Source: an uncultured Flavobacteriales bacterium
GTDB lineage: Bacteria > Bacteroidota > Bacteroidia > Flavobacteriales_D > Sanyastnellaceae
Length of the DNA stretch: 60,564 bases
Assembly: GCA_938084585.1 (NCBI GenBank)
Contig: CALKFF010000017.1
Location: forward strand, 1 to 60,564
Reading direction: 5' to 3'
Shown here: positions 8,942 to 18,690 of the stretch, piece after piece
How positions within the stretch are numbered: position 1 is the first letter of the stretch
How the letters are laid out: the number at the start of each line of letters is the position of its first letter
Translations under genes and position numbers: made by a program
The notes under the pieces: model-generated
Database searches by the model: none
Told to the model about the DNA's origin: nothing
The model's input: only the letters and a program-made list of their open reading frames with translations

Positions 8942-9592
8942 ATGAAAGCTTCTCACGACACCAACGCTGACAACTCCGCGGCCAAACAAGCCGCACTCGA
9001 CGCCATGAACGCGCGGGAGTGGCCCCAGGCGTTGGCGCAATGGAAGGCGCATTGGGCGGCCAACCCTGACGCCGCATGGACCAACCCAGACGACATGCAC
9101 GACCGGGCCGTCAGCCACTTTCATTGCGGCGACAAGGACGTTGCGCTGACCTGGCTGAACAAGGCCGCAGACATTCAACCGGATTACGGCTACCGCTACG
9201 CCTCTCGCGGATGGATGAAGCAGGCCTGCGGCGACTTGCGTGGCGCCATCGAAGACTACAAGCGCGCCGTGGAACTTGACCCCGAAGACGCCGTGACGTG
9301 GAACAACCTCGGGTTGTTGGAAGAGCAGCTGGGCTACCAGGAGCAGGCCAAGGAGCGCTACCGCGTGAGCGACGAATTGCTCGGCATCCTGAAGGAGCGG
9401 GGCATCGACCCTGAGACGGACACACCAGCGTTCCGCGACCGGCCGCAAGCACCGTCCCTGACCACCGAGCCCGAAACGGAGGAAGCGTCCTCCAAGTCGT
9501 TTTGGGGGGAAATCCGACGGGCCGTGGGCACCACCGACGGCCGCATCGAGCTGTGGGATTTCATTCGGAATGGATTTACCTTGAAGGGCTGA
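8942..9592 (+). CDS. Tetratricopeptide repeat protein
   Basis: This 216-residue protein has no signal peptide and is probably cytoplasmic. Three TPR-like units are visible between about residues 45 and 145: a segment ending DVALTWLNKAADIQPDYG, the unit with GDLRGAIEDYKRAVELDPED, and WNNLGLLEEQLGYQEQAKERY. The C-terminal 60 residues are polar and end in FWGEIRRAVGTTDG. No enzymatic motif is present, so a scaffold or adaptor role is all that can be proposed. addB follows after 10 bp, so the two are probably co-transcribed. It is divergent from murB across about 42 bp. Confidence 0.75.
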   Translation: MKASHDTNADNSAAKQAALDAMNAREWPQALAQWKAHWAANPDAAWTNPDDMHDRAVSHFHCGDKDVALTWLNKAADIQPDYGYRYASRGWMKQACGDLRGAIEDYKRAVELDPEDAVTWNNLGLLEEQLGYQEQAKERYRVSDELLGILKERGIDPETDTPAFRDRPQAPSLTTEPETEEASSKSFWGEIRRAVGTTDGRIELWDFIRNGFTLKG

Positions 9593-9602
9593 AGCTCCTT
9601 CC

Positions 9603-12470
9603 GTGTCCAACCCCACTTCCCCGACGTTCCCACCCACGCTGTCTCGACCTTCGTTCTTGGACGAGGTGCTTGAAGCGGTGATGGACCACCCGTTGTGCAA
9701 GACCAACCAGCTCGACCGGTTGGCCGTGGTGTTGCCAAGCCACCGGGCGATGTCCAAGCTTCGTCGGGGCCTCATGACTCGGTTGACAGGGCCCGCCCGC
9801 TTGCCTCAATTCTACGCGCTTTCTGGCTTCATCGAGGCGTCTTCGCCTTGGACGGCGGCGGACCCGTTGGAAGTCTTGGTGCGGCTGCATCGAGTGGTGG
9901 GCACCTCTGAGGACACGCTGCCGTTTGACCGGTTTGTGCCTTGGGCCAAGGTGGTGCTGGACGATTTTGCCGCCGTGGACCACGAATTGGCCCAGGTGGG
10001 AAAGGTGTTTCAGAACCTGGCCGACATCCAGGGCATCGAGGATTGGAGCTTTGGAGAGGAAACGTGGTCGGAGGACCAAAAAGCGTTCGAACGCCAATGG
10101 CGGCGGTTGCCTGAATTGTACGCCAGGCTGCACGCCAGCTTGGGACAAGATGGTTTGGCCACCCGTGCCCACTTGACCCGGAAATTGGCAGAAGGAGAAG
10201 GGCATCTGGACGTGGATCACGTGCTTGCGGCAGGTTTGGCCACCATGAGCACGGCCGAATGGACATGCCTCGACGCTTGGAACAAGGCCGATCGGTTGAC
10301 GGTGCTTTGGGACGCAGACCCGACATACGTGCACGACGTCCACAACGAAGCGGGGTTGTTCATCCGCAAATTCCGGAGCCCCAAAGCGCCACTTCTGAAG
10401 GGCACCCTCGCCAGCCAACCGCCCCGCGTTCAGGTGGTGGGCTGCGCCTCGACCGTGTTGCAAACCCAGCACGTGCGCGACATCCTCGCCAACCTGACGC
10501 CAGAGCAATTCAACCAGACGTTGGTGGTGCTGCCCGACGGGGGCACGCTGGGCACCTTGCTTCAGGCGTTGCCGCCCAGCGCCAATGGGTTGAACGTGAC
10601 GATGGGCTTGGCCATGCACGAGACCCCCGTGTTGTCGTTTGTCGACCAAGTGTTCACCATGCTCGAAACGACTTCCGACACGTGGCGGCTGGAGCAGCTC
10701 CAAGCTTTCCACGCCCACCCGGTCATGCATCACATTCACCGGACGCAAGGGAACAGCCCTCACGTGGGACGCGCCATGCACGCCCTGGCCAAGGCCCACC
10801 GCGCCTGGGTGAGCGCAGACGACTTCGAGGAGCTGGGCGCCCGAGGGTTTGCCCAAGACGTGAGGCAGCTCGCCCCGCTTCGAGCCAAAGAAGCCTCGGC
10901 CTTTCTCGAAGCGCTCTCGTCATGGGCCCGCGCCTTGGAAGGACGTCTGGAAGCCATGCCCAGCGAAGTGAACGACGACGAGGTGGCGTTGAGTGCGGTG
11001 CCTTGGATCCCCGCCGGATGGAGGAGGTTCAGGACGGTGGTGGCCATGTTGCAGCGGCTGCAGGCCGCGCATCGCCCCATGTCCACGGCGGCTGAAGTCC
11101 GCGCCATGGCACGTCGCATGCTGCGCCAAGAACGGGTGGATTTGTTGGGTGAGCCCAACCGCGGGCTGCAAGTCATGGGGTTGACGGAAACACGTGCGTT
11201 GGACTTCGACCGGGTGATCGTGCTCGACATGAACGAAGGAACCGTGCCCCAAACGTCCCGGCCTGACAGTTTCCTGCCGTTGGACTTGCGGAGTTCGCTT
11301 GGCATGCCGGGGCCGAGGGAGCGTGAGGCGCGGTACGCGTATTTGGTCCACCGTCTGCTGAACCGGGCAAGCGAAGTTCACCTGCTGTACCGCAGCAGTC
11401 CCGATCGGAAAGAGGGGGGCGAACCCTCGCGGTACTTGATGCAACTGGAAGGGTCGTTCCACAAACCCGATGGCACCCCGCACTTGAATGTGGAACACGT
11501 GACGTTGCACGTTCCGTTGCCCGACCCGAGGCCTGCCATCCAACCCATGACGATGACCGACGCCATGCGCGACCGTTTGAAGACGTGGGCAAGTGAAGGC
11601 ATGTCGCCGAGCGCCTTGAACACCATGCTTCAATGTCCCCGCAACTTTGCCTACCGCTACCTCTACGGCATGGGTGAAGCGACGGAATTGCAAACTTCCA
11701 TGGAAGCCAGCACCTTGGGGAGCGTGGTGCACCACGTCATGGAGCACGGGTTGGAACACGCCCAAGGCCAAGTCTTGACCACGACTCATTTGGACGACGT
11801 GGCCGACGCCTTGGACCGCCACTTGGCCAACGCCTTGCAATCGGAGTACAACGCCAGCCTAGTGAAACGCGGGGAGAATGTGCTGCAGCTGGAAATCGCG
11901 CGCACCACCCTGAAGAAATTCCTCCTTCAGGAAAAAACCGAGTTGTTGGATGGCCAGCCCGCGCCCTTCATCCAAGACAGAGAAGCCAAACTGTCCTCGA
12001 AGCATCCAGGCACGTCGTTTGGCACCCTGGCGTTCGCGGGAACCGCAGACCGACTTGAACGCGTCACTGGCGTCCCGCGGGTGCTGGACTACAAGACAGG
12101 CAAAGTGGAAGCCAAAGAGCTCAAGCTCAAGGGCGATTGGACCTCGGAACTTGCAGGTGGCCAAAAAGGAAAGGCCCTGCAGCTGGTTGTCTACGCCACG
12201 ATGGTGCTTGCCACGTTGGACGAGGAAGCCCAAGCTGCTGGGGTGACCGCCGCCATCCGGTCAGGCCGCAACGTCAAGGCCGGGCTGTTGTCCCTGAACA
12301 TCGATGGTGAATCGTTGATCCGACCCCAACACGTCGACACGTTCATCCATTGGCTCGCCGACACCTTGGACGAATTCGCGGCCGACGGCCAGGTGTTGGA
12401 ACACGCCTCAGACGCCAAATACTGCGAACATTGCGTGGTGCTCGACCCACCTGCCTCGTCGTCCTACTGA
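9603..12470 (+). CDS. addB: AddB-type PD-(D/E)XK nuclease subunit
   Basis: This 955-residue protein starts at GTG 9603, 10 bp after the TPR gene. The N-terminal half looks like an inactivated SF1 helicase core (VVLPSHRAMSKLRRG near 45, no intact Walker A), as in AddB. VMGLTETRALDFDRVIVLDMNEG (about 520-540) is the family's motif-V-like region; the C-terminal third holds CPRNFAYRYLYG (Cys678) and the nuclease signature LDYKTGK (about 828). Family members bind a 4Fe-4S cluster through one cysteine before and three after the nuclease core. Here only YCEHC (Cys941, Cys944) follows and the protein ends without the last cysteine. It should pair with AddA encoded at 2480-5710 in end resection and recombination. 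Confidence 0.85.
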   Translation: MSNPTSPTFPPTLSRPSFLDEVLEAVMDHPLCKTNQLDRLAVVLPSHRAMSKLRRGLMTRLTGPARLPQFYALSGFIEASSPWTAADPLEVLVRLHRVVGTSEDTLPFDRFVPWAKVVLDDFAAVDHELAQVGKVFQNLADIQGIEDWSFGEETWSEDQKAFERQWRRLPELYARLHASLGQDGLATRAHLTRKLAEGEGHLDVDHVLAAGLATMSTAEWTCLDAWNKADRLTVLWDADPTYVHDVHNEAGLFIRKFRSPKAPLLKGTLASQPPRVQVVGCASTVLQTQHVRDILANLTPEQFNQTLVVLPDGGTLGTLLQALPPSANGLNVTMGLAMHETPVLSFVDQVFTMLETTSDTWRLEQLQAFHAHPVMHHIHRTQGNSPHVGRAMHALAKAHRAWVSADDFEELGARGFAQDVRQLAPLRAKEASAFLEALSSWARALEGRLEAMPSEVNDDEVALSAVPWIPAGWRRFRTVVAMLQRLQAAHRPMSTAAEVRAMARRMLRQERVDLLGEPNRGLQVMGLTETRALDFDRVIVLDMNEGTVPQTSRPDSFLPLDLRSSLGMPGPREREARYAYLVHRLLNRASEVHLLYRSSPDRKEGGEPSRYLMQLEGSFHKPDGTPHLNVEHVTLHVPLPDPRPAIQPMTMTDAMRDRLKTWASEGMSPSALNTMLQCPRNFAYRYLYGMGEATELQTSMEASTLGSVVHHVMEHGLEHAQGQVLTTTHLDDVADALDRHLANALQSEYNASLVKRGENVLQLEIARTTLKKFLLQEKTELLDGQPAPFIQDREAKLSSKHPGTSFGTLAFAGTADRLERVTGVPRVLDYKTGKVEAKELKLKGDWTSELAGGQKGKALQLVVYATMVLATLDEEAQAAGVTAAIRSGRNVKAGLLSLNIDGESLIRPQHVDTFIHWLADTLDEFAADGQVLEHASDAKYCEHCVVLDPPASSSY

Positions 12471-12492
12471 TTTGCCCCAACTTGCGTCTCGC

Positions 12493-13986
12493 ATGGGAAT
12501 CGTCGCCAAACAATCCGTCAGAAACGCCCTCGTCCTCAGCACAGGGCTGGTGTTGGGCGCCGTCAACACGATGTACGTGTTGCCCAAGGCGTTCGAGGGG
12601 TTTGAAGAAGGGTGGGGGTTGCTCCGCATCCTGACGGCTTGGGGCACCATCTTGGCGCAAATCGTCGCGCTGGGGTCTCCAAGCGGCATCATGCGCTTCC
12701 TCCCCAAGGCGGGCAGCGCGGATCGCGAGGCCTCCATGCTCAGCACGCTGGTCCTCTTCCCGACCGCCTTCCTTTTGCTGCTTGTCGGGGCATCCACGTT
12801 CGCCGGCCCCGACGTCTTGGCTTGGCTCGACGCCGACGCCGGGTGGCTGCTGGAAGGCCGCATCGCAGCCTTTTTGGTGATGGCCGGGGCGTACCTGGCC
12901 ATGATGCTTTTGAAAGCCGTGCTCGCCCACCGCATGCGCACGGTCGCGGCCACCGCCATCCAAGAAGTTTGGCTGAAGGGCAGCTACTTGGGCCTCGCGC
13001 TGGCTTACCTCGACGGCGTCATGCCGTTTGAAACCTTCTTCCGGTGGTTCTTGTACAGCTACGTCGCGGCTGTGGGACTCATGTTCCTGGAAGCGTTGTC
13101 CAGCGGCGCCAGGCTCGGACGTCCCGCCCTGCAGGAAGACACCAAACCCATGCTCGGGTACGGGCTCTTCGCGTTCTGGAACGCAGGATCCCGGGTCGTG
13201 GCCAAGAACCTCGACTTCGTGATGGTCGGCGCCCTGTTGGGGTTGGCCGTGGTGCCTCGCTACACCTTCGCCTTTTTCATTGCCACCGTGGTGGGCATGC
13301 CCCTCCGCGCGATGGGCCCCATCCTTCGGTCGTTGACGTCCAAGGCGGTGGCACAACAAGGGCCCGAGGCCTGCGGCCCTGAATTGAAGCAATCGGCGCG
13401 CGTCCAACTGGCCATGACTGCATCGCTGCTTGCCGCCATTGTGGTCGGCCTGCCCACACTTGACCTGGCTTTGCCCGAGAACTACCAGGGGTTGAAGTGG
13501 ATTGTCTTGGCCGTGGGCATGGCCTTTGTGGCCGAGGCCTCTGGGGGCACGGCCGGGCCCATCCTGCAATTCTCCTCACGCTACCGCATGGCCTTGCCCA
13601 TCAATTTGGGCTTGGTCGTCATGACGGTGGTCACCAACTACGTGTTCATGCAAGTGTTCGGGTGGGGCCTTTTGGGCGCAGCCATGGCGACGGGCCTCAC
13701 CGGGGTCTGGAACATGGGATGGCGCACGGTGCTGATGTGGCGCATCTTCGGAATTCACCCCTTCTCCAAGGGGTGGTTCGCCGTGGCCGGCATCGCTTTG
13801 CTGGTGGGCCTCAACCCCTTGGTCAGCGACGCCCCAGACGTTGCTCTGGAACTTGGAACGTTCGGACTAGTGGTCATGGCCGTCTTGCGAGGGGGCCTCG
13901 CCGCCGGCACGGTGCTGGTGGGGTCTTGGTTGGCGGGCGCGTTGCCCGAGCTGTCTCACGAAGTGAGGAAGCGCCTCACCCTGTGA
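12493..13986 (+). CDS. Polysaccharide flippase-like integral membrane protein (MOP superfamily)
   Basis: This is a 497-residue hydrophobic protein with about 12-14 predicted membrane segments spread along its length. It begins with a KQSVRNALVLSTGLVLGAVNT-type first helix, as in oligosaccharide/lipopolysaccharide flippases of the Wzx/MATE-like superfamily. An ATG at 12493 was preferred over the TTG at 12472 because it begins directly at the conserved first helix. The gene follows addB after 22 bp and is probably read through from it. The substrate cannot be told from sequence; no glycosyltransferases are adjacent. Its last 11 bp overlap the convergent DUF2147 gene. Confidence 0.8.
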   Translation: MGIVAKQSVRNALVLSTGLVLGAVNTMYVLPKAFEGFEEGWGLLRILTAWGTILAQIVALGSPSGIMRFLPKAGSADREASMLSTLVLFPTAFLLLLVGASTFAGPDVLAWLDADAGWLLEGRIAAFLVMAGAYLAMMLLKAVLAHRMRTVAATAIQEVWLKGSYLGLALAYLDGVMPFETFFRWFLYSYVAAVGLMFLEALSSGARLGRPALQEDTKPMLGYGLFAFWNAGSRVVAKNLDFVMVGALLGLAVVPRYTFAFFIATVVGMPLRAMGPILRSLTSKAVAQQGPEACGPELKQSARVQLAMTASLLAAIVVGLPTLDLALPENYQGLKWIVLAVGMAFVAEASGGTAGPILQFSSRYRMALPINLGLVVMTVVTNYVFMQVFGWGLLGAAMATGLTGVWNMGWRTVLMWRIFGIHPFSKGWFAVAGIALLVGLNPLVSDAPDVALELGTFGLVVMAVLRGGLAAGTVLVGSWLAGALPELSHEVRKRLTL

Positions 13987-14422
13987 CGCGGTACCACTCT
14001 TGGGTGCGGAACAGGAAGAGGATGTACCCACGGACCTTCAAAACGTCCATGTCGTCTTCGTCAAACCACATTTCGCAGTCGTAGATGCTGCCCTTCTTGG
14101 GGTCGCAAATCGTGCCGTCTTCCCACTCCAACTCGCCGTCTGGCACCATGTCGCGGACGATTTCCATGCCCAAAACACGCTTGTCCTTGCGGTCGTCTTC
14201 GCACTTGTCGCAGTAAGGGTCTTGGTCTTCCTCCGGCAGGCGGAACAACTCCACCACCGTGCCATAGAATTTGCCATCGCGCTCGGTGATTTCCACCACG
14301 CTCTTGATGCGTCCGGTTTCGTCGTCTTTGGTCTTCCACTTGCCCAACAAAGGATGAGACTGAGACCATGCGGCACCCATGCCCAGGGCGGCCATCAACA
14401 AGAAAGAAAGGATGTGCTTCAT
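13976..14422 (-). CDS. DUF2147 family secreted protein
   Basis: This is a 148-residue protein with a cleavable signal peptide (first 20 or so residues, ending AAWSQ). The mature part follows the DUF2147 layout: HPLLGKWKTKDDETGRIKSVVEI, YGTVVELF, an acidic segment with CDKCEDD, LGMEIVRDM, and a C-terminal VRGYILFLFRTQEWYRV. These proteins form small lipocalin-like barrels of unknown function in the periplasm. The start at 14422 is supported by TACATTGG placed 4 nt upstream. The 3' end overlaps the convergent flippase gene by 11 bp. Confidence 0.85.
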   Translation of the reverse strand: MKHILSFLLMAALGMGAAWSQSHPLLGKWKTKDDETGRIKSVVEITERDGKFYGTVVELFRLPEEDQDPYCDKCEDDRKDKRVLGMEIVRDMVPDGELEWEDGTICDPKKGSIYDCEMWFDEDDMDVLKVRGYILFLFRTQEWYRVTG

Positions 14423-14426
14423 GGGG

Positions 14427-14434
14427 CCAATGTA
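14427..14434 (-). promoter_or_regulatory. -7 box TACATTGG for the DUF2147 gene
   Basis: The box lies exactly 4 nt (CCCC) before the ATG at 14422, implying a leaderless message separate from the nadC-yihY transcript. Confidence 0.5.
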
Positions 14435-14455
14435 GCCCAAACCGTCAACCTTCAC

Positions 14456-15427
14456 TCACCCCTTCGCCTCCGTTCCTCCACGTGCGCCGCCTGAAAACTT
14501 CGTCATGGCTTCCCGCCGGGCCTTCTCGATGCTCGCGTCCAACTCGAATCCGAGCAGCAACACCGCGCTGTTCGCGTTCACCCACACCAGCAACAGAAGC
14601 AACGTTCCCAGAGACCCGTACAACCGGTTGTAGGTGTTGACTTTGGCGATGAAGAAGCTGAATCCCAAGGACAGCAACACCATCAATATCGTGGTCATGG
14701 CCGCGCCAGGCGTCGCGGTCCGCCACTTCAGCCGGTCCCAATGGCCGACGTTGTACAGCAAGGTCACGGAACTGTAGATGAGCACCAACGCCCCGAGCCA
14801 CCGAGCCGCGTTGAACCACGGCAAAGACGATCCTGGAAGCAGACCACGGTCCGAGGCCCACATCAACGCGTCGCCGCTGAACCCGATCAGCAGCACCGCC
14901 AGGCCGAGGAGCACCACCAGCAAGATCAACAAGAACATGGACCACACCCGGATGAGCCAGGGGTTTCCCTTTTGCTCCAGCAGCGCGCTTGCGTTGAATC
15001 CGGAAAGCACCGCGTGCACGCTGCTTGACGCGTAGTACAGCGAGAGGATGAAACCCACCGAAAGCAGGGCGCCTTGGGTTTGGCTGAGCAAGTCTTCCAC
15101 GGTTTGCTCAAACAGCGACACTGTGTCGCCCGGGAACAACAGCCGCAAGGCATCCATCACAGCTTCTGTTTCCAGGGGGGTGTGCGGCAGGACACTCAGC
15201 ACAAAAATGACCGCGGGAAAGAAAGCGAGGAACAACCGAAACGAGATGGCCGCCGCCCGCGTCGCCACCGCGCCATTCACCAACCCCACGAGGAAGAAGC
15301 GAACCACGTCGTAGGCGTTCATGCCCTCCTGGCCCCAAGGCTGAAACCGACGCAGCAAGGCCTTCACACGAAGGACCGTGGCGTTTTGGGCCAACCAACG
15401 GAACAATGGGCCGTCCGGGAGATTCAT
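14456..15427 (-). CDS. YihY/BrkB family inner-membrane protein
   Basis: This is a 323-residue protein with six or so membrane segments. It shows the YihY pattern: AAAISFRLFLAFFPAVIFVL near 60-80, LLSVGFILSLYYASSSVHAVLSGFN in the middle, YNVGHWDRLKWRTATPGA, and LYGSLGTLLLLLVWVNANSAVLLLGFE near the end. The family was once misnamed ribonuclease BN; its physiological role is unsettled. The ATG overlaps the nadC stop (ATGA), so the two genes form a translationally coupled pair transcribed from the nadC promoter. Confidence 0.88.
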   Translation of the reverse strand: MNLPDGPLFRWLAQNATVLRVKALLRRFQPWGQEGMNAYDVVRFFLVGLVNGAVATRAAAISFRLFLAFFPAVIFVLSVLPHTPLETEAVMDALRLLFPGDTVSLFEQTVEDLLSQTQGALLSVGFILSLYYASSSVHAVLSGFNASALLEQKGNPWLIRVWSMFLLILLVVLLGLAVLLIGFSGDALMWASDRGLLPGSSLPWFNAARWLGALVLIYSSVTLLYNVGHWDRLKWRTATPGAAMTTILMVLLSLGFSFFIAKVNTYNRLYGSLGTLLLLLVWVNANSAVLLLGFELDASIEKARREAMTKFSGGARGGTEAKG

Positions 15428-16296
15428 GCAGGAAGAACAGGTTGGGACTTGAGCGAAAGGTCCAAGCTTTTCACGCTGTGGGTCAAGGCGCCCATGGACA
15501 CGAAGTTGACCCCGGCTTCGCCGTAGGCACGGAGGTTGGTCAAATCGATCCCGCCCGACGCCTCCAGCGGCAAGGCACCTGCCACCTCGGCCACCGCCTC
15601 CCGCGCTTGGTCTGGCGTGAAATTGTCCAACAGCAAACGAGTCAGTTCAAGTCCAGCCTCCGAGGCGGCGTGACGCGCCTCGCGCAGCTCTTCCATGCTG
15701 CGGACCTCCACGACGACAGGCACACGTTCTGCGCCGCCCTCGAAATAGCGGTGCACCCCACGGAGGGCTTCCGTCATGCTGCCTGCGTAATCCACGTGGT
15801 TGTCTTTGATGAGGACCATGTCATAGAGGCCCATCCGGTGGTTCGTGCCGCCACCCAAAGCCACCGCCCATTTCTCAAACGCACGGAGACCGGGGGTCGT
15901 TTTGCGGGTGTCCAACACCCGCGCGCCCGTGCCCTCCAGCAACGCCTGGGCGCGATGCGCCATCGTGGCCACCCCACTCATCCGTTGCATGAAGTTGAGC
16001 GCAAGGCGCTCCGCGGACAGGATGCTGCGTGCGGGGCCTTTGACCTTGATCACGGCTTCGCCGTAGGCCACCTGAGCCCCATCGGGTCGCAGGGCCTCAA
16101 ACGACACTGTGGCATCCACGCGTTCAAACACATGGCGGGCCACCTCCACGCCGGCGAGCACGCCGTCCTCTTTGGCCAAAATGAAGCCTTCGTGCACCAT
16201 CTCCTCCGGCACGCTCGACAAGGAGGTGCAATCGCCCGACCCCAAATCCTCTTCAAGCGACCATTCCACCGCGCGTTTCATGGCATCTGTCCACAT
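15424..16296 (-). CDS. nadC: Nicotinate-nucleotide pyrophosphorylase (carboxylating)
   Basis: NadC converts quinolinate and PRPP to nicotinate mononucleotide, CO2 and pyrophosphate in de novo NAD synthesis. The 290 residues have the normal family length. Key signatures are EEDLGSGDCTS (about 16-26), SAERLALNFMQRMSGVAT (about 93-110), and DTRKTTPGLRAFEKWAV..GGGTNHRMGLYDMVLIKDNH (about 130-170), then the C-terminal LEASGGIDLTN. The start codon at 16296 lies 4 nt after TATCTTCG. yihY follows with a 4-bp overlap. Salvage genes nadR-like and pnuC lie 4-5 kb away. Confidence 0.96.
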   Translation of the reverse strand: MWTDAMKRAVEWSLEEDLGSGDCTSLSSVPEEMVHEGFILAKEDGVLAGVEVARHVFERVDATVSFEALRPDGAQVAYGEAVIKVKGPARSILSAERLALNFMQRMSGVATMAHRAQALLEGTGARVLDTRKTTPGLRAFEKWAVALGGGTNHRMGLYDMVLIKDNHVDYAGSMTEALRGVHRYFEGGAERVPVVVEVRSMEELREARHAASEAGLELTRLLLDNFTPDQAREAVAEVAGALPLEASGGIDLTNLRAYGEAGVNFVSMGALTHSVKSLDLSLKSQPVLPA

Positions 16297-16300
16297 GGCA

Positions 16301-16308
16301 CGAAGATA
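16301..16308 (-). promoter_or_regulatory. -7 box TATCTTCG for nadC
   Basis: The box is 4 nt (TGCC) upstream of the ATG at 16296. No TTG-type -33 element is seen at a 22-nt spacing. Confidence 0.6.
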
Positions 16309-16331
16309 CGCCTGCGATTCGGGCGGCCGTG

Positions 16332-16339
16332 TAGATTTG
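16332..16339 (+). promoter_or_regulatory. -7 box TAGATTTG for rlmH
   Basis: This is an exact TAnnTTTG match, 4 nt (CCGC) upstream of the ATG at 16344. It is divergent from the nadC box; the two boxes are only 23 nt apart. Confidence 0.65.
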
Positions 16340-16343
16340 CCGC

Positions 16344-16820
16344 ATGCAGCTGAGCTTGATCGCCATTGGCACCACAGGTCAACCCTGGGTCCGAGACGGG
16401 TTGGACATGTACAACACCCGGTTGGGCAGGTACACGAAGTACACTTACGTCGAAACGCCCAACCTCAAGGGCAAGTTTGCCAAAGCCGATCCTGCCCGCG
16501 TGATGAAGGAAGAAGCCGCCGCCGCGGAGAAGTTCCTCAAAGGGGTCGACCACCTCATCTTGCTGGACGAACACGGCCCACAGATGGGGTCGATTCAGCT
16601 GTCCAAACACCTCCAAGGATTGATGAACCGCGGACTCAAGCACACCGCCTTTTTGGTGGGTGGGGCGTACGGATTCGACCCCACCTTGCGCCAGCGCGCC
16701 CACGCCACGTGGTCCCTCAGCAAGCTGACCTTCCCCCACGAGCTGATCCGGGTCTGCGCGGCCGAGCAACTCTACCGCGCCCACACCATCCTCAAAGGCG
16801 AACCGTACCACCACCCCTGA
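16344..16820 (+). CDS. rlmH: 23S rRNA pseudouridine-1915 N3-methyltransferase
   Basis: RlmH is a SPOUT methyltransferase that modifies pseudouridine 1915 of 23S rRNA on the assembled 70S ribosome. The 158 residues match the family length. The knot region shows DHLILLDEHGPQMGS, FLVGGAYGFD and SLSKLTFPHELIRVCAAEQLYRA, ending GEPYHHP. The start codon lies 4 nt after TAGATTTG, an exact TAnnTTTG box. A bidirectional hairpin terminator follows directly, before convergent atpC. Confidence 0.96.
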   Translation: MQLSLIAIGTTGQPWVRDGLDMYNTRLGRYTKYTYVETPNLKGKFAKADPARVMKEEAAAAEKFLKGVDHLILLDEHGPQMGSIQLSKHLQGLMNRGLKHTAFLVGGAYGFDPTLRQRAHATWSLSKLTFPHELIRVCAAEQLYRAHTILKGEPYHHP

Positions 16821-16825
16821 AACGC

Positions 16826-16853
16826 AACAACGCGACCCGAGGGCCGCGTTGTT
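16826..16853. terminator. Bidirectional hairpin between rlmH and atpC
   Basis: A perfect 9-bp stem AACAACGCG / CGCGTTGTT closes a 10-nt loop. It serves rlmH on the plus strand (stem followed by TT) and atpC on the minus strand. Confidence 0.8.
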
Positions 16854-16876
16854 TGCTGTCTGCAGGTGCCAAACGT

Positions 16877-17110
16877 TTATTCCGCGAGGACGGTCACCAC
16901 GTTGTTCAAGACCTCCACGCTTCCGCCTTGGACGTCGAACGCTTCTTCGCCACTTGCGGTGCGAACGATCACTTGACCTGCTTGCAGGGTGGTGACCAAC
17001 GCCGCGTGGTTGTCCAAGATGCCCATGCTGCCGTCCGCCCCAGGCAAGCCCACGTAGGTGGCCTCTCCAGAGAAGAGTTTGGCGTCGGGGGTGAGGATGT
17101 CGACGGTCAT
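16877..17110 (-). CDS. atpC: F1Fo ATP synthase epsilon subunit, short form
   Basis: This is a 77-residue subunit consisting only of the N-terminal beta-sandwich (MTVDILTPDAKLFSG, YVGLPGADGSMGILDNHAAL, VQGGSVEVLNNVVTVLAE). The C-terminal helical hairpin that inhibits ATP hydrolysis in other bacteria is missing, as is common in Bacteroidota. The ATG at 17110 places the start 4 bp after the atpD stop; a longer frame would run back into atpD. The remaining ATP synthase genes are not in this window, consistent with the split atpDC arrangement in the phylum. Confidence 0.92.
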   Translation of the reverse strand: MTVDILTPDAKLFSGEATYVGLPGADGSMGILDNHAALVTTLQAGQVIVRTASGEEAFDVQGGSVEVLNNVVTVLAE

Positions 17111-17114
17111 CGAA

Positions 17115-18629
<1,515 letters not shown>

Positions 18630-18641
18630 TTAAATCGGGGC

Positions 18642-18690
18642 CAAAAATAGTTGCTCTCACGCGAAAATCCGCAACTAAATTTGCATGGTG
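18642..18690. promoter_or_regulatory. Symmetric divergent promoter of atpD and ribF
   Basis: On the minus strand, TATTTTTG (18649-18642) serves atpD; on the plus strand, TAAATTTG (18676-18683) serves ribF. Each has a TTG exactly 22 nt upstream, and each TTG lies inside the perfect inverted repeat TAGTTGC (18648-18654) / GCAACTA (18671-18677) that also contributes to the opposite -7 box. The two promoters therefore overlap face to face and probably exclude each other. Confidence 0.7.

Noticed and set aside
9076-9279. Short internal frames within the TPR gene
   Set aside because: They overlap a gene with clear TPR motifs and lack any recognisable feature.
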